Positions 52,215 to 62,674 of a DNA stretch of 64,000 nucleotides are shown piece after piece. The stretch covers positions 62,001-126,000 of the forward strand of contig NZ_CANMWS010000018.1 in the NCBI RefSeq assembly GCF_947501665.1, written 5' to 3'. The notes beneath the pieces are model-generated. The model was not told the DNA's origin. It saw only the letters and a list, made by a program, of their open reading frames with translations, and made no database searches. Both the position numbers and the translations under genes were made by a program. This DNA comes from an uncultured Shewanella sp. Lineage in GTDB: Bacteria > Pseudomonadota > Gammaproteobacteria > Enterobacterales > Shewanellaceae. Numbering within the stretch: the first letter of the stretch is position 1; every line of letters starts with the position of its first letter.

Positions 52215-53885
52215 ATGTTAGTCATTGCGGGAGAAAAATATACCTGTACCGCAGTGAATAATGCGGTTTCATCTCAGAAAACCTTAACGGAGTTAGTCAA
52301 TGAAGTGTTCAGTGAAATGCTTATTGAGGTTAAACACCAGTTAACTGCAATGGAAAAAAAGCAACAAAACGAAGCACTCACTGACAAACTTTTATATCAC
52401 GTTTTAAAACAAGTTCTTAGTAACTTCATGGCCTTGCCTATTGCTTATAAAAAGCCATTAAGTCGATGGTTAGACTGTGAGTCTTATATTGGAAAAGATA
52501 AACCTAACTATCAGTATATGGCTCCTCAAACGGGGCGAGATTACCTGCAGCGTGAATATCTGTTTTGGCATGAAGCTGCTATCGCTTTAGATGCGTGGGT
52601 ACAAAGTGCGCCGTGTCGAGCATACGAAAAAAATCTTGCGCTAGCGGTTTATGATAATCCATACACTGATGTGTTAATCAATAGCTTAATTCATCAGATC
52701 CATGAAAAAATTATTCAAGCGTTACAAGATAAAGGTTCCGTTTTTTATGATGTGACCATGGAGTTGTTAAGCGGTTATACCTTGTTACGTATGGATCAAG
52801 ACGGTCAACTGCAATTGGCTAAACCCTTCGATCGATATCAGCAATGCTTAAGGCAAGAAAGGGAGCCGCAGGGATTGAATATTAGCTTTATTTCTCCTTC
52901 GCTTACCCAAGATGCTCCCATGAATATTCTCAACGAACCTCAAGGGTATCCACTTGAAAAAAAAGTCGCTCTTATTCTTGATTTAGCTGGCTATTTCGGC
53001 GCCCAGCAAATAGGGGCTCCTCAAACTGCTGGTCAAGATTTGCTTGATATCGATTTAAAAGCAGATTGCAGTGTGAGTATAGGGTGGGCAGAGCAGGGAG
53101 AAGTGCAAGCGTGTTTTTTTGATATGAGTGTGCAACAAAGTCAGCAAGTAAGAGGAGTGGGGCAAAATAATGTTTGCCGAAATGAATTGGCCTTATCGAG
53201 TTTATTTGCTCGAAAACAGCAATTGTTTTTATGGGCTGGGCAGTCGACTTCTGTGGTGAAAATGCTTAAATTGGCTCGCTGGGCAGGCGGAAAGAGAGAA
53301 GAATTGACGGCTCTGTCTCAAGCTTTAATGGCATTTTTTAGGGTGGAATATCACTCAGGCTGTGCTTATGCTTTTCACTCGTTACATGAAGTGATGGACA
53401 TGGCTAAAAATTTTGGTGTGAATTATCAAATAGACAGAAATAAAACAGGGCCAGAGAGTCTGCATATGGATCACATTGATCGTACTTATTTGGATGGCTT
53501 TATTGCGGTGTTAGAAAAACAAGTTGATTCCTTAGGTTGGCACAGTGACACTCAGAGAAATAATCAAAATCAAGCGGAAACGCCTTTTGAAGACAAATCG
53601 AGATGCCTTAACTCATCAATGAGTGGCAAACAAATTAAAGCGCGTGAACAACTTGTCAGAGTCAAGCAAACCTTGAGTCAGTTGAATGATGAAATATTGC
53701 AATTGTATTTAGACAATCAGCTTAAAAAAAGTGCTCCTTCATTAATGGCTGTCAACTTGAGCCCAGCTTCTCCCTTGCAACAAAAATCCAAGTTGCACTC
53801 TGAATTCAATAAGGTAAGCGCATTTTATGAGGCGCTGTTTTCATTACAAACAGTATTAATGCAATCTAGCAAGGTCTCTGAGTGA
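52215..53885 (+). CDS. Large unknown island protein
   Basis: A 556-residue soluble protein starting 29 bases after the lysozyme gene with AAGGAG upstream, so it is probably in the same transcript. The first 230 residues are helical; a mixed region at about 250-330 follows, and the last 120 residues are polar with coiled-coil character (REQLVRVKQTLSQLNDEILQL, given in two parts: REQLVRVKQTL and SQLNDEILQL). I recognise no family. No signal peptide or membrane segment. Confidence 0.7.
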   Translation: MLVIAGEKYTCTAVNNAVSSQKTLTELVNEVFSEMLIEVKHQLTAMEKKQQNEALTDKLLYHVLKQVLSNFMALPIAYKKPLSRWLDCESYIGKDKPNYQYMAPQTGRDYLQREYLFWHEAAIALDAWVQSAPCRAYEKNLALAVYDNPYTDVLINSLIHQIHEKIIQALQDKGSVFYDVTMELLSGYTLLRMDQDGQLQLAKPFDRYQQCLRQEREPQGLNISFISPSLTQDAPMNILNEPQGYPLEKKVALILDLAGYFGAQQIGAPQTAGQDLLDIDLKADCSVSIGWAEQGEVQACFFDMSVQQSQQVRGVGQNNVCRNELALSSLFARKQQLFLWAGQSTSVVKMLKLARWAGGKREELTALSQALMAFFRVEYHSGCAYAFHSLHEVMDMAKNFGVNYQIDRNKTGPESLHMDHIDRTYLDGFIAVLEKQVDSLGWHSDTQRNNQNQAETPFEDKSRCLNSSMSGKQIKAREQLVRVKQTLSQLNDEILQLYLDNQLKKSAPSLMAVNLSPASPLQQKSKLHSEFNKVSAFYEALFSLQTVLMQSSKVSE

Positions 53886-54046
53886 TGCATTTTACTGATG
53901 TTGATAATCGGTATTTTGATTTAGCTATATGATCTGAAACTGGTTTTATCTTTTTTATCACGATAAACTTAGATCCATTAATTTCCTTTTTCTCTTTTGA
54001 AGTGATCTTAATCAAATAGGTATTAACGAACTAACAAGGAGTTATC

Positions 54047-54700
54047 GTGATAGAAGTCAAGGATTTGTGTTTTAGTCGTGCTGATGGCGACAATAAACAT
54101 CCCATTTTAAATCAGCTTAATTTGTTTGTACCAGCAGCGCAACACCTTGCATTACTCGGTGATAGTGGCTCAGGGAAAACGACTTTTTTGCATATTTTAG
54201 CGGGCTTGTTGCAAGCCGATAGTGGCTGGGTGAGTGTGAATAACCAAACGCTCTCTTCCTTGAATGAACAAGCGCTCGCACTTTATCGTCGAAAAATAGG
54301 CTTGATTTTCCAACATTATCAATTACTCGATTGCTTGACCGTCAAGCAAAATATTCTTTTTCAATACCAGCTTAACTTTCCAAAACAAGCTGCGAGTGAA
54401 TTTGAACCGCTTGTTCATGCATTGGGGCTACAAAACAAGCTAGATGCATTACCAGAAGCACTCTCTGGTGGTGAGCAGCAAAGAGTCGGGATCGCAAGAG
54501 CACTGCTAAATAGACCGCAGATCATTTTTGCCGATGAGCCCACAGGTAACTTAGATCAAACCCGGTCTCACCAAGTGGTTGAGCTGCTTACAAGCTTATG
54601 CCGTGAGCGAAAAATCAACCTAGTAATGGTGACCCATAGCCATCAGTTAACGGATTATTTTGATCAAGTTAAAGTGCTAAGAGATGGCTGTTTTGCGTAA
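54047..54700 (+). CDS. ABC transporter ATPase, LolD/MacB/AttE-like
   Basis: A 217-residue ATPase. It starts at GTG with AAGGAG upstream. Walker A GDSGSGKTT, Q-loop IFQHYQLLD, signature LSGGEQQRVGIARAL, Walker B IIFADEPTGNLD and the H-loop VTHS are intact. It would drive the FtsX-type permease that overlaps it by 17 bases. LolD-like ATPases power lipoprotein handling or export across the envelope. The following AttH-like gene points to the AttEFGH type. Confidence 0.93.
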   Translation: MIEVKDLCFSRADGDNKHPILNQLNLFVPAAQHLALLGDSGSGKTTFLHILAGLLQADSGWVSVNNQTLSSLNEQALALYRRKIGLIFQHYQLLDCLTVKQNILFQYQLNFPKQAASEFEPLVHALGLQNKLDALPEALSGGEQQRVGIARALLNRPQIIFADEPTGNLDQTRSHQVVELLTSLCRERKINLVMVTHSHQLTDYFDQVKVLRDGCFA

Positions 54701-57110
54701 TGACATTAGATTGATTTTAGTCACACATATCAGGTTTTACCGTCGACACCCTTGGTTAATGGCTTTGTTTCTGTTGGGATTTAGTTTAGGTAGTGCATTG
54801 TTAACCGCCATTGCGGGCTTGAATCAAGAAGCTAAAACACGCTATCAGGGATCCTCAGCGCTTATCAATAATCCAGTCACTCATTTAATTAAGCCACTGA
54901 TGGGGAAGCAGTATATCGATGGCAATGTTTGGCTCAGTTTACGAAGAGAAGGCTTGCTCAATGCGCAACCTGTACTGCGGGGGAGGTTAACGACCCGTGA
55001 AGGTCGACGTTTAGCGATTCAAGGTGTGGATACTTTACAATGGTTAAATCATCCTCAGTTTAGTCACCGATATACTCAAAAGGATCCCAATAATAGCGCG
55101 TTGGGTTTTTCTTTTGAGACAATATTGGTTGATCCACAATTTGCTGATCGCCTTGATAGTCAGTCAGACAGCCAAGGTACTTTTGTGCTGAAAAAAGGGC
55201 AGGCGCAACCTCATATTCGCTTTATGGAGGATGTGGGCTTATGGGCGCTGACCGATCTTGCCTATGCCGATTATTTACTTCAGGCAAATGGGCAACTTAG
55301 CTTTATTGAGCTATCACATGTCACCGAGCAGCAACTCGTTCATATCAAACAATTGATCGCAGGAAAAGCGCAGCTTATTGATGCTCAGCAGCAAGCATTT
55401 GATGTATTGTCTGAAGCCTTTTTTTTCAATCTCGCAGCATTGGCCATGCTGGGCTATATTGTTGCTGCATTTTTAAGCTTTAATGCCATCAAACTCACCT
55501 TAACGGCACGAACAACATTATTACAGCAAATGCACTTGTTAGGCTGTACCTCAATCAGTATTCAGTTAAGCCTGATTATTGAGCTGATAATGGTGAGTCT
55601 TGTGACTGCGCTATTAGGCACTGTTGGTGGCTATTTCATTGCCAATACACTGGTGCTTGATGTTAATCGTACTTTAATTGGCTTATACCAATTGGATAAG
55701 GCACTTGTGATCCATTGGCAATGGTCAAATGTGTTATTGGGGTTTGGACTGAACATCTTTGCATTAGCGATGATAATACTGGCGCAAAATAAGCGTGTGA
55801 TGAGGCAAGGTTCGATTGTGTTTTACGGCTTATTGCTATCGGCCTCAACCGGATTTATCTGGTTATTTCATTTCGCCGTGAGTGAATATCAAGCGCTACT
55901 GCTGTGTTTTATGATTTTGTTGATATTTATTTTATTAGTGCCTAAGGCACTATCGAATCTGGTGGTGTTGCCCATTAGTTTTACTCATCCACTGGCTCAA
56001 TGGCTACATGCTGATACGCGAAGTCATTTAAAAGATTTACATATTGCCATTATTGCCATTTTGGTTGCTTTGGGGAGTGCGATAGGCATGCAAATAATGG
56101 TGACCAGTTTTAGTCATACGTTACATGCCCATCTTGAAAAACAGCTGAGTGCCGATATTTATTTACGTTCTACACAGCTTGATAATACATTGAGACAAAC
56201 ACTCAGTCAGTTGCCTGAAGTCGCCCAACTCAGTATTTATATGCAAAGTGATGGCCGCGTGAGTAATAAGCTGGTGAAGGATATACCGGCACACCTGTCC
56301 AGCTTCGGTAACAGTATTAATCACTATCAGCATATTTCGTTGACTTCGGGTATGGCAATAGGCCCTGAAAATTTCAGCGATAAAGGTTGTTTGGCGAATG
56401 AGCAAAGTCACATTAAATTTGGTATGACGTTAGGGAGTATGGTTGAGTTTGAGCAAAATGATACGCGTTTCGATTGCCGTATAACGGGCTTTTTTTACGA
56501 TTATGGCAATCCCAGTATATTACTGCTGACATTGGAAAAACGGCAGCAAATGGCCGCGCTAAACAGTGATTATTTGGGGTATGCCATTCGCCTCAATAAT
56601 CAGACAACACTGGCCGCTTTTAGTGAACGGTTAATTGACGAGTTCAAACAAGACAGTACCGTTATTGTGCCCAATAAACGCTTTAAAGAATATGCCAATG
56701 CCTTGTTTGATGACACATTTGTGGTCACCAAAGCGCTCAATGGTTTTATTCTCGCTATTGCACTGCTAAGTCTGTGTACGAGTTTATTGAGTTTAAGTGC
56801 TAATCAATTAAAGCAATTGATTATATTACGCAACTTAGGTGTCACGCAGCGACAGTTATTAATGATGAAATTACTACAAACCGCCGGGGTGGTCAGTTTT
56901 ACGACCGTGTTTGCTATTCCGCTTGGCTTTGCACTGGGCTGGGCATTATTAACCTTTGTGATGCCGATTGCCTTTGGTTGGAGTATTCATTTTTATTTAG
57001 ATGGGATGAGTTTATTCGTGACCTGCTTAACCTTGGTTGGCGTATCGATTGTCTGTGCCTATTTGCCGATTCGTAAACTCATACATTTAGACGCTAGGAG
57101 TGGTGAATAA
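54684..57110 (+). CDS. FtsX-family ABC permease, AttF/AttG-like
   Basis: An 808-residue permease with an N-terminal membrane span, a large periplasmic region, and two sets of FtsX-type spans (about residues 245-410 and 680-800), the arrangement of fused two-unit permeases of mechanotransmission ABC systems. It overlaps the ATPase gene and shares its last base with the start of the AttH-like gene. Such permeases do not form a channel; they transmit ATP-driven movement to periplasmic partners. Confidence 0.88.
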   Translation: MAVLRNDIRLILVTHIRFYRRHPWLMALFLLGFSLGSALLTAIAGLNQEAKTRYQGSSALINNPVTHLIKPLMGKQYIDGNVWLSLRREGLLNAQPVLRGRLTTREGRRLAIQGVDTLQWLNHPQFSHRYTQKDPNNSALGFSFETILVDPQFADRLDSQSDSQGTFVLKKGQAQPHIRFMEDVGLWALTDLAYADYLLQANGQLSFIELSHVTEQQLVHIKQLIAGKAQLIDAQQQAFDVLSEAFFFNLAALAMLGYIVAAFLSFNAIKLTLTARTTLLQQMHLLGCTSISIQLSLIIELIMVSLVTALLGTVGGYFIANTLVLDVNRTLIGLYQLDKALVIHWQWSNVLLGFGLNIFALAMIILAQNKRVMRQGSIVFYGLLLSASTGFIWLFHFAVSEYQALLLCFMILLIFILLVPKALSNLVVLPISFTHPLAQWLHADTRSHLKDLHIAIIAILVALGSAIGMQIMVTSFSHTLHAHLEKQLSADIYLRSTQLDNTLRQTLSQLPEVAQLSIYMQSDGRVSNKLVKDIPAHLSSFGNSINHYQHISLTSGMAIGPENFSDKGCLANEQSHIKFGMTLGSMVEFEQNDTRFDCRITGFFYDYGNPSILLLTLEKRQQMAALNSDYLGYAIRLNNQTTLAAFSERLIDEFKQDSTVIVPNKRFKEYANALFDDTFVVTKALNGFILAIALLSLCTSLLSLSANQLKQLIILRNLGVTQRQLLMMKLLQTAGVVSFTTVFAIPLGFALGWALLTFVMPIAFGWSIHFYLDGMSLFVTCLTLVGVSIVCAYLPIRKLIHLDARSGE

Positions 57111-58171
57111 TGTTGAAAGGGCTATTATATCCTTTGTTACTGTCTTTTTTAGTGTTTTTGTTATCTGCTTGTCAGCCTGAAACACAAAAACCGACCTCAT
57201 CAGCGTTTCAAATAGAGAGTGGTATTGCGGTTAAAAAAGGAGCTCGGCTGGTATTTCCCAAAGATCATGGTATTCATGCTGAGCAAGGCATTGAATGGTG
57301 GTATGTGACGGCAAATGTAGAAAGTGATACTGGCGAAACCTTTGGAGTGCAATGGACACTTTTTCGCACTTTGATGCCGAGTCATTTGCATTCACGCTGG
57401 TGGGATAATAACCTCTATTTTGCGCACTTTGCGATGCAGCACCAGCAAGCGCATGTGGCGTTTGAACGGTTTGGTAGAGCGGGGCAAGCAGAGATAATCG
57501 TTTCACCGTTTAAGGCTGAGATTAATGATTGGCAGTTAGCCAGTATGACAGCGCCTTTTTTACCACTAACACTCACTGCGGCGCAGGAAGACTATCAAGT
57601 GGCGCTGACGTTAAGTGACAGCCCTATGACATTACACGGAGAGAATGGCTATAGTCAGAAAACCCAAGGTGGTCATGCTTCCTATTATTTTAGTTACCCA
57701 TTTTTAAAGGTAACTGGCGAGTTAACGTTTGCCGGTAAGCGCTATCAAGTTACTGGCAATGCATGGTATGACAGAGAATGGTCCGCCAGTTTACTTGACA
57801 AAAGCCAATTAGGTTGGGACTGGTTTAGCTTAGTGGATAAACAAGCAGACGATAAGGGCCTTATGTTGTTTTGCATTCGAGGAAAGGAACAAGGTTATGA
57901 CTATTGCAGTGGCACACACATTGCAGCTAACGGCGAAGCGAGCGAGATTGATAGAAAGCGTATAAAATTGACCGTGCTTGAGACAGTGACATTAGGTGAG
58001 CGTCAATATCCTCGTAAGTGGCAACTTAAATTGCCGGGTAGCCCAGCGATCATCATAGAAAGCATTACGCAAGACTCTCGTAATCAATTAACCTTTCCTT
58101 ATTGGGAGGGGAGAGTAAAAGCCACAGGAGGCTTTAATGGTTTGGGTTATGCAGAGCTAACGGGTTATTAA
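57110..58171 (+). CDS. AttH/CrtC-family lipoprotein
   Basis: A 353-residue lipoprotein: the signal ends with the lipobox LSAC. The mature protein has the family marks GIEWWYVTANV, the GNAWYDREWS segment, and LGWDWFSL of AttH/hydroxyneurosporene synthase-like (lipocalin-fold) proteins. In Agrobacterium att and many marine bacteria it accompanies an ABC transporter of this type. It probably binds or processes a lipid or carotenoid-like ligand at the envelope. Confidence 0.85.
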   Translation: MLKGLLYPLLLSFLVFLLSACQPETQKPTSSAFQIESGIAVKKGARLVFPKDHGIHAEQGIEWWYVTANVESDTGETFGVQWTLFRTLMPSHLHSRWWDNNLYFAHFAMQHQQAHVAFERFGRAGQAEIIVSPFKAEINDWQLASMTAPFLPLTLTAAQEDYQVALTLSDSPMTLHGENGYSQKTQGGHASYYFSYPFLKVTGELTFAGKRYQVTGNAWYDREWSASLLDKSQLGWDWFSLVDKQADDKGLMLFCIRGKEQGYDYCSGTHIAANGEASEIDRKRIKLTVLETVTLGERQYPRKWQLKLPGSPAIIIESITQDSRNQLTFPYWEGRVKATGGFNGLGYAELTGY

Positions 58172-58347
58172 AGTAATATGATTTTTTCTTGCAATATATG
58201 ACCATTTGATAGCGAATATTGGTACCAGTTTGTTACTATATTTCATTTTTTATTGGGATGACTATTTTTAATTGGGCTGCCTATTGGCAGTTAATTTTAT
58301 TCACCATACACTCAAAATGACTTGTTGCCAATGTGAGCAGATGACTA

Positions 58348-60072
58348 ATGAGTGAAACAAAACAACGTTCAAAGGAAAAAGCCTGGGGTTCGATAAACAC
58401 TTGGTGTTTAGTTAAATTGTATTGGCAATCCGATCATAAAAAGAAAGCGTATTTTTATCTATGTACCTTACTATTATTGACCTTGTTTTTAGTCGCCATG
58501 AATGTTGCGGTAACTTATTGGTATAAATATTTCTGGGATGCGATTCAGGAATATGACAAAGCCTTGGTGCTGAAACTCATACTTGTTTTTATCGGGCTTG
58601 CGGCTGTATATGTGGTGACGTCGGTTTATCAGTTTTATGTACAAGCCCGATTTGGCGTACAGTGGCGAGCATGGTTAACTGAATATGTGCTTGATACATG
58701 GTTAAAAGGGCAAGCTTATTATTATATTGAGAACTTTGATGAATACACCGATAATCCCGATCAGCGTATTCAAGAAGATGTTAATTTATTCGTGAGTTTA
58801 ACCACATCGATATTTCTTGGTGTGGTGAATGCAGTGGTGACCTTGTGTTCGTTTATTACCTTATTGTGGATGTTATCAGGTCCATTAGCTATCAATTTGG
58901 GTAGTATGGGGGTTTTGCATATTTCGGGCTACTTGGTATGGATTGCGCTCATTTACAGTCTTGTGGGGACTTATATTACCCATAAAATGGGTAAGAAGTT
59001 GATCCCATTAAATTTTGAACAGCAGAAAAAGGAAGCTGACTTTCGCTTTAATGCGGTGCGTATTCGTGGCAATGCAGAAAACATTGCTCTTTATCAAGCT
59101 CAGGGTAAAGAAAAACAGAGTATTTTACAGTCCTTCAATCAGGTGATTGATATTACTTTGCGAGTGATTAATCGTGAGAAAATGCTGCTTTATTTTACCG
59201 CAGGCTTTAATCAGATTTCGATTATCATTCCCTTGCTTGCTGCATTACCTATGTATTTTTCTAAAGCCATTGAAATTGGTGGAATACAGCAAATTTATTC
59301 TGCCTTTGGGCAAGTACAAAGCTCCCTATCATTTTTTATTAATGCTTATACCGATCTGGCTCAGTGGCGTTCGGTTGTCATGCGATTAACCACTTTTATG
59401 AATAAAGTGCAGGAAGTGGAAAACACTTATGCTAATGATACCCTCTTTAAACGGAAAGAGCATGAGGATACCAGTATCGTTGTGACAGATTTGACGTTGA
59501 AAACGCAAACCTGTCACACCTTATTTGATGGCTTGAATATGACGTTTGACGCCAATAAACACTATGTCATTAAAGGCCCTTCAGGTGTCGGAAAGAGTAC
59601 CTTTATTAAAGCATTAGCGGGTATTTGGCCTTTTGCCTCAGGTGTGGTGACGTTGCCAGAAAATAAAGTTGTGATGTATTTGCCACAGCGGTCTTATTTT
59701 CCGTTAGGGACGTTACGGCAAGTATTAATGTATCCAGACGTGCCCAAGATCAGTGATAAGGAATTGTGTGATTTATTGGATAAGGTTGGTTTACCACGGC
59801 TGAAAGTTGAGCTCAATAAGATAAAGAATTGGAGTGAGATTTTATCTTTGGGGGAGCAGCAAAAAGTGGCCTTTATTCGAGTGCTTCTCTGTCAGCCTGA
59901 TTGGGTATTTTTGGATGAAAGCACTTCGTCATTGGACAAAGGTAATGAACAAATGCTCTATCAACTGCTCAATACTGCACTGCCTCATTGCACCATTATT
60001 AGTGTTGCACATCGTGAAAGCGTGGCCGATTACCATGATGAAATTGTGTATTTACAGGCGTTAGAAACATAA
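58348..60072 (+). CDS. YddA/SbmA-type ABC transporter (fused permease-ATPase)
   Basis: A 574-residue protein with the ABC transmembrane region 2 fold in the N-terminal half (six spans, including YWYKYFWDAIQEYD and a NPDQRIQEDV coupling segment) and a C-terminal ATPase: Walker A GPSGVGKST, signature LSLGEQQKVAF, Walker B WVFLDEST. Relatives take up antimicrobial peptides, bleomycin or cobalamin. The substrate is unknown. It ends three bases from the convergent amidase gene, leaving no terminator space. Confidence 0.9.
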   Translation: MSETKQRSKEKAWGSINTWCLVKLYWQSDHKKKAYFYLCTLLLLTLFLVAMNVAVTYWYKYFWDAIQEYDKALVLKLILVFIGLAAVYVVTSVYQFYVQARFGVQWRAWLTEYVLDTWLKGQAYYYIENFDEYTDNPDQRIQEDVNLFVSLTTSIFLGVVNAVVTLCSFITLLWMLSGPLAINLGSMGVLHISGYLVWIALIYSLVGTYITHKMGKKLIPLNFEQQKKEADFRFNAVRIRGNAENIALYQAQGKEKQSILQSFNQVIDITLRVINREKMLLYFTAGFNQISIIIPLLAALPMYFSKAIEIGGIQQIYSAFGQVQSSLSFFINAYTDLAQWRSVVMRLTTFMNKVQEVENTYANDTLFKRKEHEDTSIVVTDLTLKTQTCHTLFDGLNMTFDANKHYVIKGPSGVGKSTFIKALAGIWPFASGVVTLPENKVVMYLPQRSYFPLGTLRQVLMYPDVPKISDKELCDLLDKVGLPRLKVELNKIKNWSEILSLGEQQKVAFIRVLLCQPDWVFLDESTSSLDKGNEQMLYQLLNTALPHCTIISVAHRESVADYHDEIVYLQALET

Positions 60073-60075
60073 GGG

Positions 60076-61506
60076 TTAAGAGCTTTTGGATAAGCAGGTT
60101 CTGGGCTGCATATCTTCTAATTGCAAAGCTAATGAGAGTAATTGACTTTCTTGTCCATATGCGGCGGCAAAATGAACGCCTATGGGCAAACCTAATTGAC
60201 TCATTCCTAAGGGTAATGAAATCGCTGGCGCGCCGGCAATATTTTGAAAAACAGTAAACGCTGAGTGTTGTTTTAACCTTGATAAGGTCACATCAAAATC
60301 ACTATTGGGACCAATGTCGCCGATTTTAGGAGGAGGCGTGCCATTAGTTGGACTTAATATGATATCGAATTGTTCAAATATTTTGGCATAGTGATCTTGG
60401 TAATGGCGTAGTCTTTTTATTGAAAAAGGATATTGAATACATCGATGTAAGAATAACTTTTCTAATCCACGGGTGTAGTTTTCTAGTTTTGATGAGGACC
60501 ATTTATTCAATAATTTGAGCCTTGAGGATTGATTAATCAAACAGGCAAGAAAGCCATAATGTAGTTCCAAGTCCTGGAATATCTTTTGGGGATAAGGACA
60601 TGAAATAAATTCAATGTGATGGTTAATTTTTTCGCATAAACGGGCAGCATTCAGTGTTGCAGTAATACATTCACTGTCACTGAATTCACTGTTTGCGTTA
60701 TCAATGAAAACAGCAATTTTGAGTTGCTGATGCGTTTCGATCGTAACTCGGCCAATGGGCGGAAGAGAGGGGGCTGTGTAACCTTCTGCGCCAAGGTAAA
60801 AGTGAATCGTATCTCTAACACTGCGAGTGAGCACGCCTTGGCAGGCTAGTTCTATGGGAGATTGACTTTCCGGTGGTACCAGTCTTCCTCTTGAAGGCTT
60901 TAATCCGATTAAACCGCAACATGATGCTGGTGTTCGAATAGAGCCTCCGCCATCATTACCATGGGCAATGGGAACAACGCCAGCTGCGACCAATGCAGCA
61001 GAGCCGCCTGAAGATCCACCGGGTGAATAATGTATATGCCAAGGATTGAGAGTATTGCCGGTTGCTGATGATTCTGTGACGCTCGTCAAACCAAATTCGG
61101 GAAGGGTGGTTTTGCCTAGTATACTCATACCCAGAGACAGGTATTGTTCAACGAAGGGAGAATGATTGTTTGCGAGTTGTGGCACAAAGGCTCGAGTACC
61201 GTGCCTTGTAGCCAAGCCTTTTACCTCTTCACAATCTTTAATGAATGAGGGCACCCCATGAAATATCCCTTTATTTTCCTTAAGGTTGCTTGATTTGATA
61301 ATAGATTGTTCGTCCAACAAAGGGGAAACAATGGCATTGAGTGTGGGGTTGACTTTCATTGCTCTTTCTAGGGTAGCGATTTCGGCTTCTTCAGCTGAGA
61401 TGTCTCGCTTTTTGATGAGTTCAGCAATGGCGGTGGCATCTAAATCGGTGAGAATATCATCACAAAATGCAGAGCAGTGTTTAAATTGGCTAGCAATAGG
61501 ATCCAT
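60076..61506 (-). CDS. Amidase signature family hydrolase
   Basis: About 476 residues from the ATG at 61506, which gives the usual 20-odd residues before DATAIAELIK; in-frame starts at 61551 and 61578 would add up to 24 residues not expected in the family. The catalytic set is K90 (VPSFIKD), S165 (GGSSGGSAAL) and S189 (DGGGSIRTPA). Relatives hydrolyse amides, and the family includes GatA, but no gatC or gatB is near and the C-terminal part is generic, so it is more likely a general amidase. Confidence 0.88.
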   Translation of the reverse strand: MDPIASQFKHCSAFCDDILTDLDATAIAELIKKRDISAEEAEIATLERAMKVNPTLNAIVSPLLDEQSIIKSSNLKENKGIFHGVPSFIKDCEEVKGLATRHGTRAFVPQLANNHSPFVEQYLSLGMSILGKTTLPEFGLTSVTESSATGNTLNPWHIHYSPGGSSGGSAALVAAGVVPIAHGNDGGGSIRTPASCCGLIGLKPSRGRLVPPESQSPIELACQGVLTRSVRDTIHFYLGAEGYTAPSLPPIGRVTIETHQQLKIAVFIDNANSEFSDSECITATLNAARLCEKINHHIEFISCPYPQKIFQDLELHYGFLACLINQSSRLKLLNKWSSSKLENYTRGLEKLFLHRCIQYPFSIKRLRHYQDHYAKIFEQFDIILSPTNGTPPPKIGDIGPNSDFDVTLSRLKQHSAFTVFQNIAGAPAISLPLGMSQLGLPIGVHFAAAYGQESQLLSLALQLEDMQPRTCLSKSS

Positions 61507-61793
61507 ATTCTTGTTGAAAAGCAGAGAATAATATTCAGTATAGCAAACCATTCTTATGTCACTGGCCGATGAAGGCACAGAGGAGGGACAAATGCACCCT
61601 TAATATTTTTTAACCTTTTGTATTATATTTTTTATTTGAAATGATAATGTTTTTGGCGGTTAGCATTAGCGCTATAAGGATAAAACATCATTTTTAATTG
61701 ATTGAATAAGGTTTTATTTACTGAGTTTCATTTACCATAAACTAAACTGTGTTAAGTATGATAATGATGCGTTAGCTTTAAGGAGCCAAGCTA

Positions 61794-62582
61794 ATGGACA
61801 GTAAAGTGAGGCATGATAAATGGCGCGCTCAAGAATACGCGAGTGTGTCAGATATGCAGTGGCGACAAGCCATGGAAGCGTTAAGGCGTTGTGATTATAG
61901 TGAAAGTGATGCCATTCTCGATGTTGGTAGTGGTGATGGTAAAATCACCCGTTATGTGGCCGAGCATCTTTCCCATGGAAAGGTAATTGGCATTGATTTA
62001 GTCAAAGATATGGTTCGTTTTGCTCAAACTCATCATGCTGATCAAGCTAATTTGAGTTTCTTGCAAATGAGCGCCGATGAAATCGCATTTGATCAGCGCT
62101 TTGATATTATTTTGTCGTTTAGTTGTTTGCATTGGGTCGCAGCGCAAGCAAAAATTTGGCATGATTTTTATCAACATCTGACATCCAAGGGAAAAGTCGT
62201 GTGTGGTTTTCAAGTGGACCATCAACACTTTTGGGATACTGTGTTTGAGCATCAGCAAGCTCCTCAATGGCAATCTTATTTTTTGAATTTTCAAGATCCT
62301 TACCATCACTTCACGTTAACAGAAATGGTGGGATTTATCGAAGAAGCCGGATTTTATTTACCAAGGGTGGATGAAATACATCATGTGGAATATTTTGAAA
62401 CTCAAGATAACTTGACGGCGTTTTTTCAATCTTGGGTACCCCAGTTTAGGCATCTTGGATCTTCAGTAAGAGGTGAGTTTGTTAAGCAGGTAATGGAAAG
62501 TTATATGAGTAAAATTCATTATAAAATGCGGGAGAGAGCGGGCGTACGTATTAAGCGCTATATTATTGAAGCAGAAAAATAG
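61794..62582 (+). CDS. SAM-dependent methyltransferase, trans-aconitate methyltransferase-like
   Basis: A 262-residue class I methyltransferase. Motif I ILDVGSGDGKIT, the acidic residue in VIGIDLVKDMV, and FDIILSFSCLHWV mark the SAM site and the Tam/juvenile-hormone methyltransferase-like subgroup. AAGGAG precedes the ATG. Single gene; substrate not deducible. Confidence 0.85.
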   Translation: MDSKVRHDKWRAQEYASVSDMQWRQAMEALRRCDYSESDAILDVGSGDGKITRYVAEHLSHGKVIGIDLVKDMVRFAQTHHADQANLSFLQMSADEIAFDQRFDIILSFSCLHWVAAQAKIWHDFYQHLTSKGKVVCGFQVDHQHFWDTVFEHQQAPQWQSYFLNFQDPYHHFTLTEMVGFIEEAGFYLPRVDEIHHVEYFETQDNLTAFFQSWVPQFRHLGSSVRGEFVKQVMESYMSKIHYKMRERAGVRIKRYIIEAEK

Positions 62583-62674
62583 CAAGAAACCGCTGCTGGT
62601 GAGAGGGAGATGTAAAGTCATTTTTATGGCTTTAATTGTTGAATAATAACAGTTAATAATATTCAGGATGGATA

